A stretch of DNA of 23,691 nt from SZUA-584 sp964441275 (GTDB lineage: Bacteria; Bacillota; Clostridia; Christensenellales; SZUA-584), in assembly GCA_964441275.1 (NCBI GenBank), contig CAYTUG010000024.1, positions 1 to 23,691 on the forward strand, in the 5' to 3' direction. Below, piece after piece: positions 8,408-16,507 of this stretch; positions within the stretch are counted from its first letter, which is position 1; every line of letters starts with the position of its first letter. The position numbers were made by a program, and so were the translations under genes. The notes beneath the pieces were generated by a model. It saw only the letters and a list, made by a program, of their open reading frames with translations. It had not been told where the DNA came from and searched no databases.

Positions 8408-9253
8408 TTAAAATAATTTATCTTTGTGCCTACTCATGATAAGCGCGGCGCCAAATCCCGCAACAAACGCCATTAAGCAAAAAACCAGCTCGCCTATCCC
8501 TTCATATCCCACCGGAATAATAAGCAAGGTTGAAGCGACGACAAATCCTAATACACAGTGGCTTGCGAACGAATAGCGGCGTTCGAAAAGAGTATTTACA
8601 AGCCTTGCCAATACCGCAACGGTAACCGCAATACCGGCAACAAGCGGAAGTATCACGCCAAAGTTTAGCTGCGCGATTCCCGCCGCCATGGGCTGATAAA
8701 GGCCTATAAAAATCAGCACCGATGAAGAGCTAAGGCCCGGCAGCACAAGGCTTAGCCCCCACACTGCGCCGCACAGTACGTACCACCAGCAATTCGGCTG
8801 GATTGCAATAGGCTTTCCATTTTGTAGAAAGGCAAGCAATCCGTAAGACAGTATAAGGCACACCACAAACCCTGCCCAAGCGGCAACACTTGCTCCTTCT
8901 TTTCCGGCGTCTTTAAAAAGAGAAGGCAATGTGCCTGCAATAAGCCCAATAAACAGACAAACGGCAACATACGAAGACGTTTCAAATATAAGCTTTACAA
9001 CATACGCTAACGCTAATATGCCTAACAGCCACCCTATTATAAAAGGCACGAACAGCTTATATTGGCTGCGAAAATGGCGGATAGGATGGGAGAGTAAAGC
9101 CATCATAGGCTGGTATATCCCAAATGTTACAAGCAGCACTCCGCCGCTTATCCCCGGTAAAATAGCGCCGCCGCCAACTATCGCCCCTTGCAGCACCCTT
9201 AACAGCCAAATCCCTATTTTGCTTTGGGTGCCGCCTGATGCATCATTTTCCAT
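8408..9253 (-). CDS. DUF368 family polyprenyl-phosphate transporter (PopT-like)
   Basis: Polytopic membrane protein of 281 residues with about eight to nine hydrophobic segments. It carries the two half-repeat signatures of DUF368: AILPGISGGVLLVTFGIYQPM (split across about 36-56) and VLPGLSSSSVLIFIGLYQPM in the second half, each with a PGxS core followed by a GxYQPM turn. Known family role: DUF368 members (PopT) were reported as undecaprenyl-phosphate translocases that return the lipid carrier to the cytoplasmic face. Its ATG overlaps the 79-residue gene by 11 bases and lacks a clear ribosome binding site, so coupling is likely. As the last gene of a run that includes a GT2-GtrA protein, and next to dcw genes, recycling the carrier for a lipid-linked sugar or for lipid II is a reasonable inferred role. 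Confidence 0.88.
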   Translation of the reverse strand: MENDASGGTQSKIGIWLLRVLQGAIVGGGAILPGISGGVLLVTFGIYQPMMALLSHPIRHFRSQYKLFVPFIIGWLLGILALAYVVKLIFETSSYVAVCLFIGLIAGTLPSLFKDAGKEGASVAAWAGFVVCLILSYGLLAFLQNGKPIAIQPNCWWYVLCGAVWGLSLVLPGLSSSSVLIFIGLYQPMAAGIAQLNFGVILPLVAGIAVTVAVLARLVNTLFERRYSFASHCVLGFVVASTLLIIPVGYEGIGELVFCLMAFVAGFGAALIMSRHKDKLF

Positions 9254-9482
9254 TCTGTTTTTTAAAACACTCTAACTTCTTAATATTGTTATTTCTAATC
9301 AGCGCAACCGTTATCACCGCGTTAACCACAGACGAAATGCAAAGCACCCATAGCATAACTTGGGATATTTCATTGCCCACAAAATTCATGGTCGGGTTAT
9401 ATTGGTCGAGCACTAAAAAAACCATAAACACCACACACAGTATAATGCTAAGGTGCGGCAAAAGTTTTATAAAATATTTCAT
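9243..9482 (-). CDS. Small two-helix membrane protein of unknown function
   Basis: A 79-residue protein not recognised. It has two hydrophobic segments (about 7-26 and 40-62) joined by a short polar loop with LDQYNPTMNFVGNE, and a basic C-terminal tail (NNNIKKLECFKK). The start overlaps the upstream phosphodiester glycosidase stop by four bases (ATGA) and the stop overlaps the DUF368 start, so it is locked between two real genes on the same strand, which is the best evidence that it is translated. It could be an accessory subunit of the DUF368 transporter or of the glycosidase; nothing in the sequence decides this. Confidence 0.75.
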   Translation of the reverse strand: MKYFIKLLPHLSIILCVVFMVFLVLDQYNPTMNFVGNEISQVMLWVLCISSVVNAVITVALIRNNNIKKLECFKKQNGK

Positions 9483-10525
9483 TGCTCCGCCTCCATTATA
9501 ATAATACAGTCGCTTATGGGGCGTCCGCCCCCCGGCGGGTTTGTAAACACTTTATCGTTAAAAGTCAGCGCCGCGGACGCGCCGCCGTCAAGATTATACG
9601 CGGCTGCGCAACCGAGCTCTTCAAATATCCGGGCAAACTCCTTTATTGTGGCACCCTTCGAATCCTTAACCCTGCCGTCAACAAGCACAAAACAATAGTG
9701 CCCCGGCTCGTAATACCCTATTCCGCATCTTGGATTCTTTTCCTGCGTCCTTGCGGCGCTTTTGTACGAATCCAGCGCTTCGCCGTCCATGTTAAGCAGC
9801 GCCGGCCCGAAACTCCAAGCCTGGAAAGGCGCTTTGGCAATCACTTCATCAAGGTTAAACTCACCCTTCGGATAAGTTTCAAGAGTGCCGTCATAATAAA
9901 GCACACACACACCCGTTTTGGGTTTTTTATCACGATAAACTTCTCCGTTTCGAATTACAATACTGTGAATTGAGCTTGAGGAGTTGCCGTAATAATCGCC
10001 CGATACCGCCATTATCGCGCCCGTTCTTTTATCCATATCAAGAACCGTCTCTCTTCGGCCTACACCAAATTCATCTTTTGCAAAGCAGGTTTGCAGCTGT
10101 TCAATGTCGGTAATGTACAAATCGGCTACATAATAAACCATTCGGTTGCTGCCGGTGCCTTTATTGTATTTTGTGATTTCTATTGATATGTTCGGGCTCT
10201 TATAAGATGAATCCGTAGTCACAACGGTATCAGAAAAATGCTCGGCGAATTTTTCCGCCCAGGTCAGCTCTGCAGGCTCTGTTATTTGGGGAGTATCGTC
10301 CGGATCCGGCTGCGTGGTAACCACAGGCGGGGTTGTTGTAACCGCCGGCGGTTTGGTCTTTGGCGGTTTTTCAATAACCAAACCTACCGACTCAACGTCT
10401 TGCGGCAAAACGTGATGAAAATATGCGAATACAATAAGAACACAACATATTAGCAGCACATCCAAAACAATCATTGCCCAGACAGGCATCTTTTTTTTGC
10501 TGTTATTAATTTCGAGCTGAACCAC
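9479..10525 (-). CDS. Membrane-anchored phosphodiester glycosidase (NAGPA/DUF2233 family)
   Basis: Family members cleave sugar-1-phosphodiesters (mammalian uncovering enzyme removes GlcNAc from GlcNAc-phosphomannose). I chose the GTG at 10525: a strong AGGGAGGGG lies 6 bases upstream, and this start reduces the overlap with the GT2-GtrA gene to 20 bases; a longer form from an ATG at 10603 would overlap by 98. The resulting 348 residues have a type II membrane anchor (about 15-36), a Pro/Thr-rich linker (about 53-85) and an extracytoplasmic catalytic domain with SGDYYGN, RCGIGYYEPGHYCFVLVDGR and the signature NLDGGAS (311-317), GGGRPISDCI. Stop and next start overlap (ATGA). Predicted to act outside the membrane; the natural substrate is unknown, but the operon's lipid-linked sugar and polyphosphate genes suggest a phosphodiester-linked surface glycan (inference). 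Confidence 0.88.
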   Translation of the reverse strand: MVQLEINNSKKKMPVWAMIVLDVLLICCVLIVFAYFHHVLPQDVESVGLVIEKPPKTKPPAVTTTPPVVTTQPDPDDTPQITEPAELTWAEKFAEHFSDTVVTTDSSYKSPNISIEITKYNKGTGSNRMVYYVADLYITDIEQLQTCFAKDEFGVGRRETVLDMDKRTGAIMAVSGDYYGNSSSSIHSIVIRNGEVYRDKKPKTGVCVLYYDGTLETYPKGEFNLDEVIAKAPFQAWSFGPALLNMDGEALDSYKSAARTQEKNPRCGIGYYEPGHYCFVLVDGRVKDSKGATIKEFARIFEELGCAAAYNLDGGASAALTFNDKVFTNPPGGGRPISDCIIIMEAEQ

Positions 10526-11588
10526 TTGCGTCCCCTCCCTTGCCCCTTTTGAATATAAAAAGTCTTTGTACCAACCAGCTGATAATAAAAAATGATACTT
10601 CAACCAAAAGCTTGCTTATGTGCCTTTCAATTCCAGCTTTTTGCACAAGAATATCTAACAAAAATGTGTTTGCAAACAATATCACGCCTGCCAGCGCAAA
10701 ATATTTAAGCGCGGCAATAACTATGCCGTCCGAATTTTTAAATACATATTTTCTGTTGATGTAAAAATTTAAGCCGGAGCTGACCACCCGCGCGGATATG
10801 TTGGATATCTGCAAACTAAGCGCAACCGTCAGCCCTTTTGTTACGAATATCATTAAACTGTACAGCCCGTAGTCAACCAAAAATGCAATAAAAGACGAAG
10901 CACCAAATTTGATTATTTCTTTGTATATTCTGTAAGAATCTTTTATCGGATTAAAGTGAGACGATTGGTTATCGTTAATATACACCGTTTCTATCTGTAC
11001 CTGCTTTATATCAATTTTTTGTCTCGAGCATTCCAACAAAACGTTCATTTCATACTCGTATCTGCTGCCCGAAATGCTAAGCATGAACGGGATAAACGAG
11101 GCGCTAAAAGCGCGCAGCCCCGTTTGAGTGTCTTCAACCTTTATTCCCGTTACAGTTTTGTACACAAACCGGGTAACAGAATTGCCAAAACGGCTTCTTA
11201 ACGGCACTTTACCCGCAAAAACCCGGCTGCCGATAACAAGGCTTTCGCTGTTGCTTAATGCGGTTTTAAACACTCTTATTGCATCGGGCACCTTATGCTG
11301 CCCGTCCGCATCCATCGTTATAACTATTGCGTTATCAGCAAAATTTTTTTGTATATACGTAAGCCCCGTTTTTATGGCTGTGCCTTTTCCCATGTTGGCA
11401 GTATGGCGCAAAACTTTTGAGTATTTTTCGGCCTCGATAAATATTTGATCGGAGCAGGCCGGGCTTCCGTCGTTTATTACTACAACAAGAAAACCGGCGT
11501 TTGCCTTTATCTCTTTTAACAGCGCGATCAGTTTGTGATCCGGCTTATACGCAGGTATTAGCGCTACAGCCTCATTATCTAAGCCCAT
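10506..11588 (-). CDS. GT2 glycosyltransferase fused to a GtrA-type flippase domain
   Basis: Two-domain protein of 360 residues. The N-terminal GT2 domain (about 5-215) resembles polyprenyl-phosphate mannose/glucose synthases: VALIPAYKPD (8-17), INDGS, the metal-binding DADGQH (93-98), ANMGKGTAIKTGL and DTQTGLRAF. The C-terminal GtrA domain (about 226-346) has four hydrophobic segments, with FLVDYGLYSLM and NFYINRKYVF typical of the family; GtrA proteins are thought to flip polyprenyl-phosphate-linked sugars. One chain would thus make and export a lipid-linked sugar. Start: ATG at 11588 puts the GT2 core at the usual distance; a GTG at 11600 adds four residues. Neither has a clear ribosome binding site. 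It begins about 50 bases after the DUF4956 gene and overlaps the glycosidase gene by 20 bases. Confidence 0.9.
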   Translation of the reverse strand: MGLDNEAVALIPAYKPDHKLIALLKEIKANAGFLVVVINDGSPACSDQIFIEAEKYSKVLRHTANMGKGTAIKTGLTYIQKNFADNAIVITMDADGQHKVPDAIRVFKTALSNSESLVIGSRVFAGKVPLRSRFGNSVTRFVYKTVTGIKVEDTQTGLRAFSASFIPFMLSISGSRYEYEMNVLLECSRQKIDIKQVQIETVYINDNQSSHFNPIKDSYRIYKEIIKFGASSFIAFLVDYGLYSLMIFVTKGLTVALSLQISNISARVVSSGLNFYINRKYVFKNSDGIVIAALKYFALAGVILFANTFLLDILVQKAGIERHISKLLVEVSFFIISWLVQRLFIFKRGKGGDASGSARN

Positions 11589-11639
11589 ACATACACACAC
11601 AATCTATTATGATTTACACTGCATTTTAAAACAATCCCG

Positions 11640-12317
11640 TCAAGATACCACATCGCCGTTATAGCTTATCAAAGAAGCGTTGTGAACGCCGGGCACCGCA
11701 GAAAATGCGTCTATAAGGGCAGCTTCGCCCTCTTTTATATTCATCTCTATGGTTAGCTCAATTGTGCCTGCGGATACAATCTTAGATTTTAGCTTGCCGG
11801 GAGGCATCTTGCGCAGCACTGCCTGGACCTCTTTTTTGCATTCTTCGTCAAAACGAATAACAAGCATGAAAGGGAAATTTCTTTTTGACTTGAACATGTT
11901 CCAAATAATCAGAAAAACGCCTATAGCGCCCGATGCAAGGCTTGATTCGGCATATAGCCTTGCGCCAAGAGTTATGCCCGCGGCTATCGCCCAAAACATA
12001 AAAACGGTATCCATCGGGTCCTTCACCGCCGTTCTAAACCTAACTATTGACAGCGCGCCCACCATGCCTAAAGAAAGCACTAAGTTGGTTGAAATGGGCA
12101 GAATAACCATTGCGGTTACCATAGCTATCATAATAAGCGAAGTCCCGAAGCTTTTTGAAAATACAACGCCGCTAAAACACAGTTTGTATATGAAATAGAT
12201 AAACAGACCCGTTACAAACGCAAGAGCAAGGGTTACCAAAACCGTCTCAATGCTCAATTCGTCTGTGAAAGCAAAGCTTTCAAGAACACCTTTTTTTATT
12301 ATGTCTCCACTCTTCAT
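11640..12317 (-). CDS. DUF4956 membrane protein
   Basis: 225 residues. The N-terminal part has three to four membrane helices (about 24-46, 57-80, 104-122, 126-142), with the family core GALSIVRFRTAVKDPMDT between the second and third; the C-terminal 75 residues form a soluble alpha/beta domain. The biochemical function is not known. ATG start with a strong GGAGGG seven bases upstream; this ribosome binding site overlaps the VTC stop region, 12 bases away. In my experience of the family, DUF4956 genes often sit beside VTC-domain genes. By analogy with yeast VTC, where a catalytic tunnel domain is attached to a membrane channel, this protein could be the membrane partner of the adjacent polyphosphate polymerase (inference). 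Confidence 0.88.
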   Translation of the reverse strand: MKSGDIIKKGVLESFAFTDELSIETVLVTLALAFVTGLFIYFIYKLCFSGVVFSKSFGTSLIMIAMVTAMVILPISTNLVLSLGMVGALSIVRFRTAVKDPMDTVFMFWAIAAGITLGARLYAESSLASGAIGVFLIIWNMFKSKRNFPFMLVIRFDEECKKEVQAVLRKMPPGKLKSKIVSAGTIELTIEMNIKEGEAALIDAFSAVPGVHNASLISYNGDVVS

Positions 12318-12329
12318 ATAATTTCCCTC

Positions 12330-13445
12330 CTATTCGTATCCTCTACACAAAACATATTTTGAAATCGCGCTCCTTTGCGCAGTGTCAATATTATTAATAA
12401 CTGCCTTTAACGGAGCCGGCAGATATTTATCAAATTTTACTTCAAGAACCATAAGCCCTTTTTCGATAACAGGCATCGTAGGCGCATCTTTATCAAAAAT
12501 ATCGGCTATCCAAAGCCCCGCTTTTAAATCCTTGTCAAACGTTATGCGCACATTTTCAATAGGCGATATGTACGCTTCGCGCCTGTAATCCACAATAACA
12601 CACGGCTTTAGGCAATTGTTTTTCATTTGCAGATATATTTCTTTGGCGAGAGGCTCGGCTCTTGCCTCAAGCGCATAAAAATCCCCCGCCACAAGCCTGT
12701 CGCATTCGTCGCGGCTTAAATTTATCGCTTGTTTGGCTATGTATTGACCGTATTTGATTTTTTTCTCAAACTTTATCTGGCCTTCTCTGAAATTGTATAT
12801 CCGTATACGGTATTTTTTTCTGTTGTCGCTTCCCTCTAATTTTTCCGTAAGCGCAGTATTGTAGACGTCATCAAAATACAAGCTGCGTATGTAATAATCG
12901 TCCGTTTCCCCGGAATGTTTATCAAGAGGCAAAACCGCTTTCAACGTATTTTTCAATAGTATATAATCGCGGTAATTAATATAATACTTAAGCTCATGCC
13001 TGAAAGAAAGCTTGTCCCCCCTCTGTTTTTTTAACTCTATGGAGCCGTCTAACCCCGCCGAAGTAAATGCGGCCGGAATTGCGGTTTCAAGGCCCTGGTT
13101 ATCTTGATAACTATGACGTACGGGCCGCCTTATTTGTTCCCTGCGCGGGCGCTGCGGTTGCTGTGCCTGCTCCCTGCGCGGGCGCTCTTTTTGCTTTTCG
13201 CCGCCAAAAACTTCGACATCCCGGCTTTTTTGCACTTTTGCGCCGCGCGCCGGCTTGCGTGCGTCCGCCGGAACGGCGCTCGAAACCTTAGGCCGGCTTC
13301 GCTTCAGGCTTTTCGATTTCTCTATTTTAATGTCAAATTTACTTCTGCCCGTAAAGTCGCGGGAAGTAAGCGGCGCAAGATCTTTTCGCTTGATAAGCGG
13401 CTTTTCTTTTTTTAATCTTTTAAAGATATCGTCGTCTCTTGCCAT
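12330..13445 (-). CDS. VTC-domain polyphosphate polymerase with basic N-terminal extension
   Basis: The VTC fold is a tunnel-shaped domain that, in yeast Vtc4, makes polyphosphate from ATP. The catalytic-like domain spans about 145-369 of 371 residues and keeps the basic and acidic tunnel motifs: RHELKY (149-154), RSLYFDD (187-193), KKYRIRIYN (210-218), KFEKKIK (225-231), VDYRREAY (285-292), RITFD (300-304), VLEVKFD (333-339) and ISKYVLC (361-367). So it looks active. There is no SPX or membrane domain. Residues 1-140 are unusual: low-complexity, very rich in Arg, Lys, Gln and Pro, with RPRREQ twice (88-93, 99-104). ATG start with AGAGG five bases upstream, 11 bases after the CotH gene. The next gene, DUF4956, may tether it to the membrane. 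Confidence 0.9.
   Translation of the reverse strand: MARDDDIFKRLKKEKPLIKRKDLAPLTSRDFTGRSKFDIKIEKSKSLKRSRPKVSSAVPADARKPARGAKVQKSRDVEVFGGEKQKERPRREQAQQPQRPRREQIRRPVRHSYQDNQGLETAIPAAFTSAGLDGSIELKKQRGDKLSFRHELKYYINYRDYILLKNTLKAVLPLDKHSGETDDYYIRSLYFDDVYNTALTEKLEGSDNRKKYRIRIYNFREGQIKFEKKIKYGQYIAKQAINLSRDECDRLVAGDFYALEARAEPLAKEIYLQMKNNCLKPCVIVDYRREAYISPIENVRITFDKDLKAGLWIADIFDKDAPTMPVIEKGLMVLEVKFDKYLPAPLKAVINNIDTAQRSAISKYVLCRGYE
13138..13186 (-). repeat. In-frame direct repeat inside the VTC gene
   Basis: The 16 bases tccctgcgcgggcgct (plus strand) occur identically at 13138-13153 and 13171-13186, a 33-base period or 11 codons. On the coding strand they encode the two RPRREQ units of the basic N-terminal extension. 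The repeat is in frame, so unit gain or loss would change only the linker length. Confidence 0.85.
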
Positions 13446-13456
13446 ACTGACCTCTT

Positions 13457-16400
13457 TTATTTTATTGCGTTTTCCAGCATTCTTATCTGCTCGCTTGAAA
13501 GCGTAAAGCTCTCTTTTAACTGCTTAACTATATTGGCAGGCCTTAATTTTGCGAACCTGCGCATATTGTCTACCTGCCTTTCCCAGCTTGAGATTCTAAG
13601 GTCAAACTTCTCTCTCTCGGCCGGCATTTCGTCTTTAACTATCTCGTACCATTTTTCTATATATGAAAGCACCCGCTCGGTATTATACACCTCTTTGAGC
13701 GCCCATGCAAAGCGTTCTATAAACTTATCGCGCCATGGTTTATACTTTAACAAAGCGTTGAAATAGTCCGAACCCGCTTTTCTGCTATCCCTGCGAAAAG
13801 CCAGCGTTGGGTGGTTGCCGTCAGGATAGTCACTGTCCCCCAACGTCCAGCAAAAATCGTAAAAAATCTGTTTCCATTTGCCGTCCGGCAGCAGCTGATA
13901 ATACAGTATGTTGGCATAATCGGAATTGGCAATAAAAATTTGGCTGATCATCAAATCCATAAAGCTATCGACATCAAGGCGCTTTGCCAAATAATCGTAG
14001 TTCTCTTTTGCGGACATATCGTGCGAGTTTACGTATTTCATCAGTTCGAGGTGGCTCTTGTTGCTGCCATGCCTTATTTGACGGCTGCTCCAGCCTATGT
14101 TCATGTTCTTAGGGTCGTCAAAATTTTCGTGCTGCGCTATAAAATATTCGTTGCGTTTTTCCATCATAAAATAGACGCCCCAATATTGCCCGTTTAGGTA
14201 AAGCACGTACGGCTTTAACGCCTGCGTCAAAAAATTAAACCCCATGTCTTTAACAAGGTCAAGTATAACCACTTCTTTAATCTTTGCCACTTTTTGGTCT
14301 TGCCCGCCCTGGCGCAGAACAAGCGATTTATATTCCGTGTAAGGCAAGTCGTCAAAAAAGGCGTATTCCATACGGTTTTTGCCGTATTGGCTGCGCGCGT
14401 AAACCGCAAAAGATTTTTGTGCATGGTCGCGGCTATAGCCGCCCTGAATGCGTATTGATACATCCTGCACGAACACGCGCTTGCCGTCTTCGCCGTACAC
14501 CTCTATTGAGGCGGGCACTTCCGATTCCCGCCCCTTCTTTTTATAATTTGCCCCGGTAAAATGACCCGGGCTGCCCGGTAGCAGCTCAACCGCGTTGGGC
14601 CCTCTCTCGTATATGCCCGTAACCGGATCGAAAAGCAGTTTAGGGTCGGTCACTACCGAAACAAGGGGCAGGGAATGCTTTGTACCAATAAAATATGAGG
14701 ACGTCGATGTGGCGCTGCTTATGTAATTGTCTTTAAACGCCTTAGCGCGCACCATACCCGTAGATTTAACGCTGACAGGAGCCGTATATTCGGGCGAATT
14801 TGCATTGGGAACCGTTCCGTCCGTGGTGTAGCGGATAACCGCGCCTTGGGTTGGGCACGAAAGCTTTATTTGCTGCGCGCTGCCGTAACCGCCGCTTTGA
14901 ATGTCCGGCATGGGCATGGATACCACGCCTTCACTCGGGGCGGAGTTTGCCGCCCCCGGAGTGGGTTTTTCAAAATAAAAAACGCCGTCCTTGCCCTGCG
15001 TTCTTCCAATCGAAACGCCATGCGGCACCGGCTCTACTATATACTTATCCTGCAGCACTCCATCATTATCAAAAAGCGCAAGCACATCGCCAGATGCGCT
15101 CAGCTTAAAATTGGTGTGAATGTAGTTTTTTTTTACATCAAGCCCGGACGCAAGCACAATCTTATACTCGCCCGGCGCAATGGTAACATCGGGCATCTTC
15201 CATTTGGCGGGGTTGCCCGGTTTATCGGTAAGCCCATAGCCGGAAAGGTTTACCGCCTCGTTTCCTTTATTGTAAAGCTCTATCCAATCGTATGCGCTGC
15301 CCTCTTCTTTAAGATATTCGCTGTTTGAAGCCATCACTTCGTTTATGATAACAGGGCCGGATGCGATTGGGTTATCCGCCATAAACTGTTCGTACCCCTG
15401 TTGGGTGTTAGGATATCCCGGGGTTGTGCGGCTTGACCCTTCCCACTCGTCGCTGTAGCTGTCTTCACCCGAAAGAATGCGCGAATATGATATGTCGGAC
15501 TGCGATTCGGATACTGTCACCCAGTCGAGTATCGTACCCATAGGGTCTGAAAGCACTATCGTTTCTTTGTAGGCGGCGACCTTAAAGTTAGTGTGAATAT
15601 AGCCTTCTTCCAAATCGGTATCCACAACGCCTTTGCCCGAAGCAAAAACCAGCAAATGCTGCCCCGGTTTTATTGTAACATCCGGAAACTTCCACATCAG
15701 CAGTTTGAACAGATCGTCCGAAAGCCCGTACCCTTCAAGGTTTATCGGTTTATCGCCTTTGTTGTAAATTTCAATGTAATCGCTGTATTGGCCTTTGTTA
15801 TCGGCAATTGTTATCTTGTTTGACGCTAACACTTCCGTAATTATTATCGGCGTTTCGTCCGCATATCGGCTTTTTTCAAAAGCGTTAAACCCACTATCAT
15901 CGTTTGCAAAGCCCGGAGTCGGCTTGTCAAACAACATCCATTCGTCGGGATTGTCCACCGTTCTGCCCATCGAAATATTTTTTGATTGGTCTTTATACTC
16001 AACCCAGTCTATTATGCTTCCGGCTGAATCGCTAAGGTAAATGCCGCCTTCTATAGCCGGCAATTTAAAACTTGCGTGAAACGAGCCGTCTGTTTTGCCC
16101 TTTCCCGAAGCGTGTATAATTATGTAACCTTTCGCGTCTAAAGACACGTTGGGGAAAAACCATTTTACAGAATTTTTTTCGTTGGAAAGCCCAAGCCCTC
16201 TTAACGATACGGGATAATCGTTAGGATTATAAAGCTCTATCCAATCGCTACACTCCCCCGTGTCGTCCGGAAGAAAACCGCTGTTGCTTGCCATAAATTC
16301 GTTTATATACACCTTACCGCCCTGCCCGACGGACGCGCCGCCGCCGTCGGCCCGCTTTTTTTCGCCAAGCGCATATATCAGAACCCCGGCGCAAACAGCC

Positions 16401-16471
16401 GCGGCTATTATTAAAGCAATTACGTTTTTTAGTATTCTCAAAGTAAAAAGTACACTCCCCGTATGATGCAA
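13457..16471 (-). CDS. Exported CotH-kinase protein with three lamin-tail domains
   Basis: 1004 residues. N-terminal signal anchor (about 11-35), then three lamin-tail (LTD) domains at about 53-190, 209-355 and 374-510, each starting with an (I)NE(F/V)MASN-like strand and containing D(W/Y)IE(L/I)YN; a chitobiase-type C-terminal-like beta domain at about 525-595 (RYTTDGTVP); and a CotH domain at about 600-985. CotH proteins are atypical protein kinases; Bacillus CotH phosphorylates spore-coat proteins. Candidate kinase features are QKSFAVYARSQYG, the KIKEVVILDLVKDMG region, YLNGQYWGVYFMMEKRNEY and IFYDFCWTLGDSD. LTD domains usually bind surfaces or nucleic acids. The TTG start at 16471 lacks a ribosome binding site; another TTG at 16441 lies 13 bases after GGGGAG and is an alternative. 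A good promoter lies upstream. First gene of the seven-gene run, 11 bases before the VTC gene. Confidence 0.9.
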   Translation of the reverse strand: MHHTGSVLFTLRILKNVIALIIAAAVCAGVLIYALGEKKRADGGGASVGQGGKVYINEFMASNSGFLPDDTGECSDWIELYNPNDYPVSLRGLGLSNEKNSVKWFFPNVSLDAKGYIIIHASGKGKTDGSFHASFKLPAIEGGIYLSDSAGSIIDWVEYKDQSKNISMGRTVDNPDEWMLFDKPTPGFANDDSGFNAFEKSRYADETPIIITEVLASNKITIADNKGQYSDYIEIYNKGDKPINLEGYGLSDDLFKLLMWKFPDVTIKPGQHLLVFASGKGVVDTDLEEGYIHTNFKVAAYKETIVLSDPMGTILDWVTVSESQSDISYSRILSGEDSYSDEWEGSSRTTPGYPNTQQGYEQFMADNPIASGPVIINEVMASNSEYLKEEGSAYDWIELYNKGNEAVNLSGYGLTDKPGNPAKWKMPDVTIAPGEYKIVLASGLDVKKNYIHTNFKLSASGDVLALFDNDGVLQDKYIVEPVPHGVSIGRTQGKDGVFYFEKPTPGAANSAPSEGVVSMPMPDIQSGGYGSAQQIKLSCPTQGAVIRYTTDGTVPNANSPEYTAPVSVKSTGMVRAKAFKDNYISSATSTSSYFIGTKHSLPLVSVVTDPKLLFDPVTGIYERGPNAVELLPGSPGHFTGANYKKKGRESEVPASIEVYGEDGKRVFVQDVSIRIQGGYSRDHAQKSFAVYARSQYGKNRMEYAFFDDLPYTEYKSLVLRQGGQDQKVAKIKEVVILDLVKDMGFNFLTQALKPYVLYLNGQYWGVYFMMEKRNEYFIAQHENFDDPKNMNIGWSSRQIRHGSNKSHLELMKYVNSHDMSAKENYDYLAKRLDVDSFMDLMISQIFIANSDYANILYYQLLPDGKWKQIFYDFCWTLGDSDYPDGNHPTLAFRRDSRKAGSDYFNALLKYKPWRDKFIERFAWALKEVYNTERVLSYIEKWYEIVKDEMPAEREKFDLRISSWERQVDNMRRFAKLRPANIVKQLKESFTLSSEQIRMLENAIK

Positions 16472-16507
16472 TTTGCCAAGTAATCTCTTATAATCATAAC
16501 TCGAATG

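Noticed and set aside
10526..10603. Longer N-terminus (26 residues) for the phosphodiester glycosidase
   Set aside because: It would overlap the GT2-GtrA gene by 98 bases, while a GTG at 10525 has AGGGAGGGG at ideal distance and directly precedes the membrane anchor.
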